Source of the DNA: Sulfitobacter donghicola DSW-25 = KCTC 12864 = JCM 14565
Lineage (GTDB): Bacteria > Pseudomonadota > Alphaproteobacteria > Rhodobacterales > Rhodobacteraceae
Direction: 5' to 3'
Assembly: GCF_000622405.1 (NCBI RefSeq)
Contig: NZ_JASF01000005.1
Location: 62,001 to 126,000 of the forward strand
DNA: 64,000 bases
A program made the translations under genes and the position numbers. Position 1 is the stretch's first letter; every line of letters begins with the position of its first letter. A model generated the notes under the pieces. That model saw only the letters and a list, made by a program, of their open reading frames with translations. It had not been told where the DNA came from and ran no database searches. This document shows, piece by piece, positions 43,114 to 51,020 of this stretch.

Positions 43114-44109
43114 ATGACCATCAAGATCGGAATCAACGGGTTTGGCCGCATTGGCCGCAACGTGCTACGCGCATTGATCGAGGATGGCCGCGAGGATATC
43201 CAAGTCGTTGCTATCAACGATCTTAGCCCCCCCGCCACCAGCGCCCATTTGTTTGAGTTCGACAGCGTGCACGGGCGCTTTGCTGGCGATGTAAAATTTG
43301 CCGATGGCATGATGGATGTGGGCCGTGGCCCCATTCGCGTCACAGCCGAGCGTGAGCCGGAAAAACTGCCTTGGGGTGATGTTGATATCGCTTTGGAGTG
43401 CACAGGCTTTTTCAACACGGATGAAAGCGCTGCGCGCCACCTGAAAAACGGCTCGGACAAGGTGCTGATTTCGGCACCTGGTAAGGGCAAGATGAAAACC
43501 ATCGTTTATGGCGTGAACCACGGTGATCTGACCAGCGGAGACACCATCGTTTCCAACGCATCCTGCACAACAAACTGCCTTGCGCCGCTGGCAAATGCGC
43601 TGCACGCCGCCTTTGGTGTGAAACGCGGTCATATGACGACGATCCACAGCTATACAGGCGATCAGGCCTTGCATGATGGCGCCCACAAGGACCTATACCG
43701 CGCGCGCGCGGGGGCTGTTTCCATGGTGCCAACGACAACAGGCGCGGCAAAAGCCATCGCCCTTGTCCTGCCCGAGCTAGAGGGGCGAATCGACGGCACC
43801 GCGATCCGCGTCCCTACCCCGAATGTTTCTTGCGTAGATCTGGTTGTTGAACTGAACAAAGACGCCACAGCCGAAGAGGTGAACGCAGCGATCGTGGCAG
43901 CCTCTGAGGGGATGGAAGGCGTGATGGGAACAACCACCCGCCCCTTGGTCTCGATTGATTTCAACCACGACCCGCATAGCTCGGTTGTGGCGCTGGATCA
44001 AACCAGCGTGCAACAGGGCAACCTTGTGCGCGTCATGTCATGGTATGACAATGAATGGGGTTTCTCCAACCGAATGCTGGACACCGCCGCCGCAATGGCG
44101 CGGGCCTGA
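43114..44109 (+). CDS. gap: Glyceraldehyde-3-phosphate dehydrogenase, NAD-type (gap2)
   Basis: 331 residues. Active Cys in SNASCTTNCLAP, His in TTIHSYTGD. The NAD-selecting Asp is present (D36, AINDLSP), unlike gap1, and the 187-188 region is Gly-Ala (HDGAHKD). It is therefore expected to be the catabolic, NAD-linked enzyme. It carries its own promoter with an overlapping operator. Its stop abuts the coaD stop. Confidence 0.95.
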   Translation: MTIKIGINGFGRIGRNVLRALIEDGREDIQVVAINDLSPPATSAHLFEFDSVHGRFAGDVKFADGMMDVGRGPIRVTAEREPEKLPWGDVDIALECTGFFNTDESAARHLKNGSDKVLISAPGKGKMKTIVYGVNHGDLTSGDTIVSNASCTTNCLAPLANALHAAFGVKRGHMTTIHSYTGDQALHDGAHKDLYRARAGAVSMVPTTTGAAKAIALVLPELEGRIDGTAIRVPTPNVSCVDLVVELNKDATAEEVNAAIVAASEGMEGVMGTTTRPLVSIDFNHDPHSSVVALDQTSVQQGNLVRVMSWYDNEWGFSNRMLDTAAAMARA

Positions 44110-44607
44110 TCACCCCTTTTTAAAGCGGGCGATCAGCTCGGTATTGACGCGGGGCGTGACGAATTTGCTCACGTCCCCGTCTAGGCGGGCGATCTCTTTC
44201 ACCAGTTTGCTCGCAATTGCCTGATGCTGGGCATCGGCCATCAGGAAAACGGTTTCGATCTCGGCGTCTAGTTGGCGGTTCATGCCAACCATCTGATATT
44301 CATACTCAAAATCCGCAACAGCCCGCAGGCCCCGCACGATCAAACCTGCGCCAACATCGCGCGCACAGTTGATCAACAGGTTCTCGAACGGATGCGCGAC
44401 GATCTCGATGCCGGTCTCAACCGCCAGTGCCGCACATTCTTCTTCGATCAACGCCACGCGTTCTTCCAAGGAAAAAAGCGGCCCCTTATCGCGGTTGATT
44501 GCAACGCCAATGACCAGCTTATCCACCAGCGACGCCGCGCGGCGAATAATATCTATATGCCCCAAAGTAATGGGATCGAAAGTGCCAGGATATAGGCCAA
44601 CGCGCAT
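44110..44607 (-). CDS. coaD: Phosphopantetheine adenylyltransferase
   Basis: 165 residues, the usual size. Nucleotidyltransferase signature TFDPITLGHIDIIRRA with the T/HxGH motif, GLIVRGLRAVADFEYEYQMVGMNR (cited as VRGLRAVADFEYE) and the C-terminal ASKLVKEIA block. It makes dephospho-CoA from phosphopantetheine and ATP. AAGGAG lies upstream of the start. Confidence 0.95.
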   Translation of the reverse strand: MRVGLYPGTFDPITLGHIDIIRRAASLVDKLVIGVAINRDKGPLFSLEERVALIEEECAALAVETGIEIVAHPFENLLINCARDVGAGLIVRGLRAVADFEYEYQMVGMNRQLDAEIETVFLMADAQHQAIASKLVKEIARLDGDVSKFVTPRVNTELIARFKKG

Positions 44608-44680
44608 ATGCGGCGCTCCTTGGTATGAGTATTAACGAACGCTAAGCAAACAGAAGCCGCCAGCAGATGCAAGCGATGCC

Positions 44681-45115
44681 CTAGTGGCCTCGGATCATGC
44701 CTTCGAGGGCATCTTTTTCCATGGCCAGCTCCATCAAGCGCGCCTTAACAACGTCACCCAATGAAATGAGGCCAACCAGTTTGCCGTCTTCGAGAACAGG
44801 CATGTGGCGGAAACGGCCTTCGGTCATCTTTTCCAGCACCGCGTCTGCGCGCATATCACGCGTGCAGGTCACCAGCTTTTTGGTCATGATGCTGCTGACC
44901 GTTTCGGTCAGACAGATTGCGCCGGCTTTGCCCAGCTGGCGCACGATATCGCGCTCCGATGTAATCCCCTCAGGCGTTTCACCGTCACGCGAGATGATCA
45001 GCGTACCGATGCGGCGCTCGGATAACATCTGGGCGGCTTGTGCGATTGTGGTGGATGGTAAGGTCGTGACGATACTATCGTCTGCCTTGGACTTTAGGAT
45101 TTGTGATACCAACAT
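44681..45115 (-). CDS. CBS-domain pair protein
   Basis: 144 residues made of two CBS motifs: TIAQAAQMLSERRIGTLIISR with EGITSERDIVRQLG, and RADAVLEKMTEGRFRHMPVLE with LVGLISLGDVVK. These bind adenosyl nucleotides and tune partner proteins; no partner domain is fused here. GGAGGA precedes the start at 45115. Confidence 0.92.
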   Translation of the reverse strand: MLVSQILKSKADDSIVTTLPSTTIAQAAQMLSERRIGTLIISRDGETPEGITSERDIVRQLGKAGAICLTETVSSIMTKKLVTCTRDMRADAVLEKMTEGRFRHMPVLEDGKLVGLISLGDVVKARLMELAMEKDALEGMIRGH

Positions 45116-45176
45116 TGTTCATCCTCCCATGCGCAGCTGTTGTGTTCCCTCATGGTTGACGTCCAAGGCGCCGCTG

Positions 45177-46088
45177 TCAAGGGCGCTCATGCTCTGTGCT
45201 TAATGCTTCGAGGCGGGCAACCTCGGCCTTGAGCCCCGCTGCCATCAAATCTGCAAACCGCGCTAATCGCTGGTTTTTTGCATCATCCACATGGCGGATC
45301 AGGTAAAATGCGCGGGTCAGGCTGACCTCTTCTGTGAGGATACGCCGCACCCCTGGCGCAAATGGCAGGCTAAAGTCATGCACCACGCCGACACCCGCAC
45401 TTTGACGTAGCATATTCAACTGAACGGAAACAGAATTTGACGCCAAGGCGACCCGCCCTGCCCCCAGATCCGCGAGATAATCCAATTCTCGGTCAAAGAT
45501 CATATCAGGAATATAGCCCACCATGGGATGCGATTTTAAGGTTTCCAGATCAGGGATCGGGCCATGGGCGTTGAGGTATTCCTCAGAAGCGGCAAGGTGC
45601 AAACGGTACTCGGACACTTGTCGCACCACCAACCGCCCAGCGGTGGGGGCGCTGACCCCGATGGCCATGTCCGCTTCGCGCCGCGTAAGGTTAAACACAC
45701 GCGGCAAGGCGACGATCTGGATATCCAACGCGGGGTTTTCCCGCCCGATCGCCGCACAAACCTGCGGCAAAAGAAAATTGGCACAGCCATCTGGTGCGCC
45801 TAAACGTATCTGCCCGCTCAGGGTTTCGCTATGGGCGGTTTCTTCGATTGCGGTGCTGCGCATGGCCTGCTCTACGGCCCCCGCCCGCTCAAACAACTTC
45901 TCCCCCGCTTGGGTAAGCGCATACCCTTGCGGCGATTTCACAAATAGCGCCGCCTGCATGTCTTTCTCGAGCCGCGCCATACGGCGCCCCAAGGTCGCGG
46001 GATCAAGCCGCAGCGCCTTGCCCGCGCCAGACAGGCTTTCTTCGCGCGCGACAGCCAGAAACAGGCGCAGATCATCCCAGTTCTTCAA
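45177..46088 (-). CDS. LysR-family transcriptional regulator
   Basis: 303 residues from a TTG start with GGGAGA upstream; the nearby ATG is out of frame. N-terminal winged helix-turn-helix (LRLFLAVAREESLSGAGKALRLDPATLGRRMARLE, cited in part: SLSGAGKALRLD) and LysR substrate domain (GQIRLGAPDG). It is divergent from mmsA and probably controls the valine-degradation operon. Confidence 0.9.
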   Translation of the reverse strand: MKNWDDLRLFLAVAREESLSGAGKALRLDPATLGRRMARLEKDMQAALFVKSPQGYALTQAGEKLFERAGAVEQAMRSTAIEETAHSETLSGQIRLGAPDGCANFLLPQVCAAIGRENPALDIQIVALPRVFNLTRREADMAIGVSAPTAGRLVVRQVSEYRLHLAASEEYLNAHGPIPDLETLKSHPMVGYIPDMIFDRELDYLADLGAGRVALASNSVSVQLNMLRQSAGVGVVHDFSLPFAPGVRRILTEEVSLTRAFYLIRHVDDAKNQRLARFADLMAAGLKAEVARLEALSTEHERP

Positions 46089-46233
46089 TTTTCATCTCCC
46101 GATCAACGCTTTGCAGCAGAGCATCACACATCAAACAGCATACCGACAAAAACGCAAAGCAATTTTGCCCTCTTGCCCCTACCCCAAGGCTTTTTGCAAG
46201 ACTAGACTGCGCTCAACGTAACAGGAGATCCCG

Positions 46234-47733
46234 ATGCAAGAACTTACGCACTACCTCAACGGCGAACACGTCAAAGGCACGTCCGGCCGTTTCGCTGATG
46301 TTATGAACCCTGCCACTGGCGAAGTGCAGGCAAAATGCCCACTGGCCAGCAAAGAAGAGCTGGAACAAGCAGTAGCCTATGCCGCCGCAGCCCAGCCGAA
46401 ATGGGCCGCAACCAACCCACAGCGCCGCGCACGCGTGCTGATGAAGCTGGTCGACCTGCTGAACCGCGACATGGACAAACTGGCCGAAGCCCTCAGCCGC
46501 GAGCACGGTAAAACCCTGCCTGACGCTGCTGGCGATGTTCAGCGCGGTCTTGAGGTTGTTGAGTACTGCATCGGCGCGCCTCATATGTTGAAGGGTGAGT
46601 TCACCGATTCTGCTGGCCCTGGTATCGACATGTACTCCATGCGTCAGGCGCTGGGTGTGACGGCGGGCATCACCCCGTTTAACTTCCCTGCGATGATCCC
46701 GATGTGGATGTTTGCCCCTGCCATCGCTTGCGGCAACGCGTTTATCCTGAAACCGTCCGAGCGTGACCCATCTGTGCCGCTGATGCTGGCCGAACTGGCC
46801 GAAGAAGCGGGCCTGCCAAAAGGTATCTTGCAGGTTGTGAATGGCGACAAAGAAGCCGTTGATGCGATCCTGTACAACGATGTCATCCAATCCGTTGGCT
46901 TTGTTGGCTCTACCCCGATTGCGGAATACATCTATGGCACGGGTTGTGCCCAAGGTAAGCGCGTTCAGTGTTTTGGCGGCGCTAAAAACCACATGATCAT
47001 CATGCCAGACGCCGATATGGCGCAAGCGGCTGATGCTTTGATCGGCGCAGGCTATGGCGCGGCGGGCGAACGCTGCATGGCGATTTCGGTTGCGGTTCCT
47101 GTTGGCGATGAAACCGCTGACCGCCTGATCGAAGAGCTGGTCCCCCGTATCGAAAAACTGAAAGTTGGCCCCTATACCGCTGGCAATGACGTTGATTACG
47201 GCCCTGTTGTGACGGGCGCTGCCAAGGCAAACATCGAACGTCTGGTTCAGACGGGTATCGACCAAGGTGCGAAGCTGGTTGTTGATGGCCGTGATTTCAA
47301 ACTGCAAGGCTATGAGGACGGCTATTTCGTCGGGCCACACCTGTTTGACCATGCCACAAAAGACATGGACATCTACCAGCAGGAAATCTTTGGGCCTGTT
47401 CTGACCTGTGTCCGTGCGCAAACCTATGAAGAGGCGATCGGCCTTGCCATGGACCACGAATACGGCAACGGCACCGCGATTTTCACCCGTGACGGTGACG
47501 CGGCGCGTGACTTTGCCAACCGGATCAACGTGGGCATGGTCGGCATCAACGTGCCAATCCCTGTGCCGCTGGCCTATCACACCTTTGGCGGCTGGAAGAA
47601 ATCCGTCTTTGGTGACTTGAACCAGCACGGTCCTGACGCGTTCAAATTCTACACACGCACCAAAACCGTGACCGCACGCTGGCCCTCGGGCATTAAAGAA
47701 GGCGGCGAATTCTCTATCCCAGTGATGGAATAA
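46234..47733 (+). CDS. mmsA: Methylmalonate-semialdehyde dehydrogenase (CoA-acylating)
   Basis: 499 residues. ALDH motifs: ITPFNFPAMIPMWMF (NAD/CoA region typical of MmsA), VGFVGSTPIAEYIY, the catalytic Cys in GAAGERCMA, and QEIFGPVL. It converts methylmalonate semialdehyde to propionyl-CoA and CO2, the last step of valine degradation in this cluster. ACAGGAG precedes the ATG. It heads mmsA-acd-hibch-mmsB. Confidence 0.95.
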   Translation: MQELTHYLNGEHVKGTSGRFADVMNPATGEVQAKCPLASKEELEQAVAYAAAAQPKWAATNPQRRARVLMKLVDLLNRDMDKLAEALSREHGKTLPDAAGDVQRGLEVVEYCIGAPHMLKGEFTDSAGPGIDMYSMRQALGVTAGITPFNFPAMIPMWMFAPAIACGNAFILKPSERDPSVPLMLAELAEEAGLPKGILQVVNGDKEAVDAILYNDVIQSVGFVGSTPIAEYIYGTGCAQGKRVQCFGGAKNHMIIMPDADMAQAADALIGAGYGAAGERCMAISVAVPVGDETADRLIEELVPRIEKLKVGPYTAGNDVDYGPVVTGAAKANIERLVQTGIDQGAKLVVDGRDFKLQGYEDGYFVGPHLFDHATKDMDIYQQEIFGPVLTCVRAQTYEEAIGLAMDHEYGNGTAIFTRDGDAARDFANRINVGMVGINVPIPVPLAYHTFGGWKKSVFGDLNQHGPDAFKFYTRTKTVTARWPSGIKEGGEFSIPVME

Positions 47734-47755
47734 GCCCTTTCGGGAATAAGACAGC

Positions 47756-47783
47756 CAAGGGCGCGTGAACAGGCGCGCCCTTG
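47756..47783 (+). terminator. Hairpin between mmsA and the acyl-CoA dehydrogenase gene
   Basis: CAAGGGCGCG (47756-47765) pairs with CGCGCCCTTG (47774-47783). No T-run; likely an mRNA-processing or attenuating hairpin inside the operon. Confidence 0.55.
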
Positions 47784-47840
47784 CAAAACTCTCGCAAGAT
47801 TTTGCACCTATCTTGCGCCCAATATCCTCGGGAGGACGAC

Positions 47841-48983
47841 ATGGATTTTGCGCTCAGCGAAGAACAAACCGCTATTTTTGATATGGCTTACGCCTTTGGC
47901 CAAGAATATATCGCGCCCAATGCCCAAGCATGGGAAAAGGCCGAGACCATTCCAAAAGAGCTATGGCCACAGATTGCCGAGCTTGGCTTTGGCGGATTGT
48001 ACGTATCCGAGGAAGGTGGCGGCTCTGGCCTGTCGCGTCTGGATGCGACGCTGGTGTTCGAAGCGCTCTCCATGGCCTGCCCTTCTGTTGCGGCCTTTCT
48101 GTCGATCCACAACATGTGCGCCAAGATGCTGGACAGTTTCGCCTCGGACGAGCTGAAGGCGCGGATCATGCCGGATGTGCTCTCGATGAACACCGTTCTC
48201 AGCTATTGCCTGACCGAACCCGGTTCTGGGTCGGATGCAGCCGCGCTCAAGACGCGCGCGGAACGCACCAACGAGGGATATACCATCAACGGGACCAAAG
48301 CCTTCATCTCTGGCGGCGGTTATTCCGACGCCTACGTTTGCATGGTGCGCACAGGTGATGACGGCGCGGCTGGCGTATCCACCGTTTACGTCGAAGACGG
48401 GACAGAGGGCCTTAGCTTTGGCGGATTGGAAGATAAAATGGGCTGGCGCAGCCAGCCAACGGCGCAAGTACAGTTTGACAATTGCAACATTTTCGCAGGG
48501 AATTTGGTTGGCGAAGAAGGTAATGGTTTCAAATATGCGATGAAAGGGCTGGATGGCGGCCGTTTGAACATCGCCGCCTGTTCCCTTGGCGCCGCGCAGA
48601 CCGCGCTCACCAAAACTTTGGAGTATATGGGCGAGCGTAAGGCGTTTGGGAAACCCATCGACCAGTTCCAAGGCCTGCAATTCCGCCTCGCGGATATGGA
48701 GATTGAGCTTCAGGCCGCACGCGTGTTCTTGCGGCAAGCGGCGTGGAAGCTGGACAATGGCGCGCCGGATGCAACCAAACATTGCGCCATGGCGAAAAAG
48801 TTTGTGACCGATGCGGGCAGCCGCGTGGTTGACCAATGTCTGCAATTGCATGGCGGTTATGGTTACCTTGCCGATTATGGCATCGAAAAGCTGGTGCGCG
48901 ACCTACGTGTTCACCAGATCCTCGAAGGCACAAATGAAATCATGCGCGTCATCGTCTCCCGCGACATGTTGAAAAACCGATGA
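47841..48983 (+). CDS. Acyl-CoA dehydrogenase (isobutyryl-CoA dehydrogenase by context)
   Basis: 380 residues. ACAD motifs: YCLTEPGSGSDAAALKTRA (FAD/substrate, cited in part), AFISGGGYSDAYV, and the catalytic Glu in ILEGTNEIMRVIVSRDM. Family length is normal. Start 47841 has GGGAGGA upstream. It overlaps the hydrolase gene by four bases. Its neighbours are valine-pathway enzymes, so the substrate is probably isobutyryl-CoA. Confidence 0.93.
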   Translation: MDFALSEEQTAIFDMAYAFGQEYIAPNAQAWEKAETIPKELWPQIAELGFGGLYVSEEGGGSGLSRLDATLVFEALSMACPSVAAFLSIHNMCAKMLDSFASDELKARIMPDVLSMNTVLSYCLTEPGSGSDAAALKTRAERTNEGYTINGTKAFISGGGYSDAYVCMVRTGDDGAAGVSTVYVEDGTEGLSFGGLEDKMGWRSQPTAQVQFDNCNIFAGNLVGEEGNGFKYAMKGLDGGRLNIAACSLGAAQTALTKTLEYMGERKAFGKPIDQFQGLQFRLADMEIELQAARVFLRQAAWKLDNGAPDATKHCAMAKKFVTDAGSRVVDQCLQLHGGYGYLADYGIEKLVRDLRVHQILEGTNEIMRVIVSRDMLKNR

Positions 48984-50011
48984 GCGATATTCAAATCCGC
49001 ATTGTCGGGCGCGCAGGTCGGATCACTCTGACCCGCCCTAAGGCCTTGAATGCAATGACATATGAGATGTGCCTAGCGATCGAAGATGCGCTGGACACAT
49101 GGCGCAACAATGACGAGGTCCATGTCATCGTGATGGATGCGCAGGGCGACCGCGCCTTCTGCTCAGGCGGTGATATTGCCGAATTATATGAGACAGGCAC
49201 CAAAGGCGATTACGCCTATGGGCAAAAGTTTTGGGCGGATGAATACCGCCTGAACAACAAGATTTTCACCTACCCCAAACCTGTGGTTTCCTTTCTTCAG
49301 GGCTTCACCATGGGGGGCGGTGTTGGCATTGGGTGTCACGGCTCTCACCGCATCGTTGGTGAAACCAGCCAGATCGCCATGCCCGAAGTTGGTATTGGTT
49401 TGGTCCCTGATGTTGGGGGGTCATTGATGCTGGCCCTCGCCCCTGGGAGACTGGGTGAGTATCTGGGGATAACTGCCAGTCGCATGAATGCAGATGATGC
49501 TATTTATGCAGGATTTGCAGACAGTTACATTCCACAGTCAATGTGGATAAATCTGATCTCGGCGCTTGAGGAAACTGGCGATGTTGCGCAGCTAGAGCCC
49601 CACATCAAACCTGCCCCTGAAGGCACATTGCGCCAGCATCAAGAGCAGATTGACCGTCTTTTCACCGGCGAAGCGCTGGAAGACATCCGCCGTATGTTGG
49701 CCGACGATGACAGCGAATTTACTGCCAAGACCCTAAAGGCAATGGGGCGCAATGCTCCCCTCTCCATGGCCGCCACTGTCGAGATGATCCACCGCCTGCG
49801 CGGCCCATCTCTCAGCTTGGAAAAGGCGCTGGACCTTGAATACCGCTTTACATCCCGCGCCTCCGAGCATGGCGATTTCCTAGAGGGTATTCGCGCCGCT
49901 ATCATCGACAAAGACCGCAATCCAAGCTGGCAATATGCAACGGGCGACGTCCCAATAGCCGCCGTTGCTAAAATGCTGGCACCGCTTGGAAAAAACGCAC
50001 TCACACTCTGA
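48980..50011 (+). CDS. 3-hydroxyisobutyryl-CoA hydrolase (crotonase superfamily)
   Basis: 343 residues, the length of HIBCH-type hydrolases rather than of short enoyl-CoA hydratases. Crotonase oxyanion-hole region AFCSGGDIAELYE and the HIBCH-type GFTMGGGVGIGCHGSHRIVGE (cited as MGGGVGIG), then MPEVGIGLVPDVGG. It hydrolyses 3-hydroxyisobutyryl-CoA. A short internal stretch near 49480-49560 uses AT-rich codons unlike the rest of the gene. Confidence 0.92.
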   Translation: MSDIQIRIVGRAGRITLTRPKALNAMTYEMCLAIEDALDTWRNNDEVHVIVMDAQGDRAFCSGGDIAELYETGTKGDYAYGQKFWADEYRLNNKIFTYPKPVVSFLQGFTMGGGVGIGCHGSHRIVGETSQIAMPEVGIGLVPDVGGSLMLALAPGRLGEYLGITASRMNADDAIYAGFADSYIPQSMWINLISALEETGDVAQLEPHIKPAPEGTLRQHQEQIDRLFTGEALEDIRRMLADDDSEFTAKTLKAMGRNAPLSMAATVEMIHRLRGPSLSLEKALDLEYRFTSRASEHGDFLEGIRAAIIDKDRNPSWQYATGDVPIAAVAKMLAPLGKNALTL

Positions 50012-50024
50012 GGGAGAGACAGAT

Positions 50025-50906
50025 ATGAGCTTTACAATCGGATTTATCGGCCTAGGCAACATGGGCGGCCCAATGGCCCATAACCTCGCCGCGGCGGGTC
50101 ACACCGTCGTCGGGTTTGATACCGCTGGCACAACCGCAGAGGGCGTGGCCGTGGCCGAAACCGCGCAAGCTGCCTGCGCGGATGCGGATTTTGTCATCAC
50201 AATGCTGCCCAATGGCGCGATTTTGCGTGCTGTCGCGGATCAGGCCCTCCCCGCGATGAAAAGCGGCGCGGTTTTGATTGATTGTTCCACCGTTGACGTG
50301 GATAGCGCGCGCCATGTTGGCGCTCAGGCTGCTGAAATGGGGCTGGGGTTTGTTGATGCGCCTGTGTCTGGCGGTGTTGGCGGCGCTTCTGGCGGTACGT
50401 TGACCTTTATGACAGGTGGCAGCGATGCGGCCTTTGCAGCGGCAAGCCCGTTGTTTGACATCATGGGGCAAAAGGCCGTGCATTGCGGCGAAGCAGGCGC
50501 AGGCCAAGCGGCCAAAATCTGTAACAACATGATCCTTGGCGCAACCATGGCCGTCACCTGCGAAGCCTTTGCTTTGGCAGATAAACTGGGCCTTGATCGC
50601 CAAAAGATGTTCGATGTGGTCAGCACGTCGTCGGGCTATAGCTGGTCGATGAACGCCTATTGCCCTGCCCCCGGCGTTGGGCCGCAATCCCCTGCGGATA
50701 ATGATTACACCCCCGGCTTTGCAGCCGAGCTGATGCTCAAGGATCTTGGCCTCAGCCAGCAGGCCGCCAAAGCGGTAGACGCCGACACGCCCATGGGTGC
50801 CCTCGCCCGTGAACTATACGCAGAATTCGTAGAGAATGAGGATGGCAAGGGGCGCGATTTTTCAGCGATGTTGCCTCGTTTCGCCGCGCGTGGTCGGGAC
50901 AGCTAG
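50025..50906 (+). CDS. mmsB: 3-hydroxyisobutyrate dehydrogenase
   Basis: 293 residues. N-terminal Rossmann motif GFIGLGNMGGPMAHNL, DAPVSGGVGGASGGTLTFM (cited in part: VSGGVGGASGG), and the catalytic Lys region AGAGQAAKICNNM. It oxidises 3-hydroxyisobutyrate to methylmalonate semialdehyde for MmsA. Start 50025 has GAGGGAGAG upstream. Last gene of the operon. Confidence 0.95.
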   Translation: MSFTIGFIGLGNMGGPMAHNLAAAGHTVVGFDTAGTTAEGVAVAETAQAACADADFVITMLPNGAILRAVADQALPAMKSGAVLIDCSTVDVDSARHVGAQAAEMGLGFVDAPVSGGVGGASGGTLTFMTGGSDAAFAAASPLFDIMGQKAVHCGEAGAGQAAKICNNMILGATMAVTCEAFALADKLGLDRQKMFDVVSTSSGYSWSMNAYCPAPGVGPQSPADNDYTPGFAAELMLKDLGLSQQAAKAVDADTPMGALARELYAEFVENEDGKGRDFSAMLPRFAARGRDS

Positions 50907-50930
50907 GTTCGCAAACAGGCCTTTCCCACA

Positions 50931-50958
50931 GGCCCCTTCAGCCTAGGCTGAGGGGGCT
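50931..50958. terminator. Hairpin between mmsB and uvrA
   Basis: A stem of about 13 bp centred on CAGCCTAGGCTG with flanking CCCC/GGGG, in the space between convergent genes. Confidence 0.75.
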
Positions 50959-51020
50959 ATGCAAAGGGATACCCCCTAAAGCCGTCGTTAATGCAATACT
51001 CGCGCCTGAACGCGACGTGA

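Noticed and set aside
41802..44109. gap duplication as an assembly artefact
   Set aside because: The two copies differ widely in sequence, promoters and coenzyme residues, so they are genuine paralogues.
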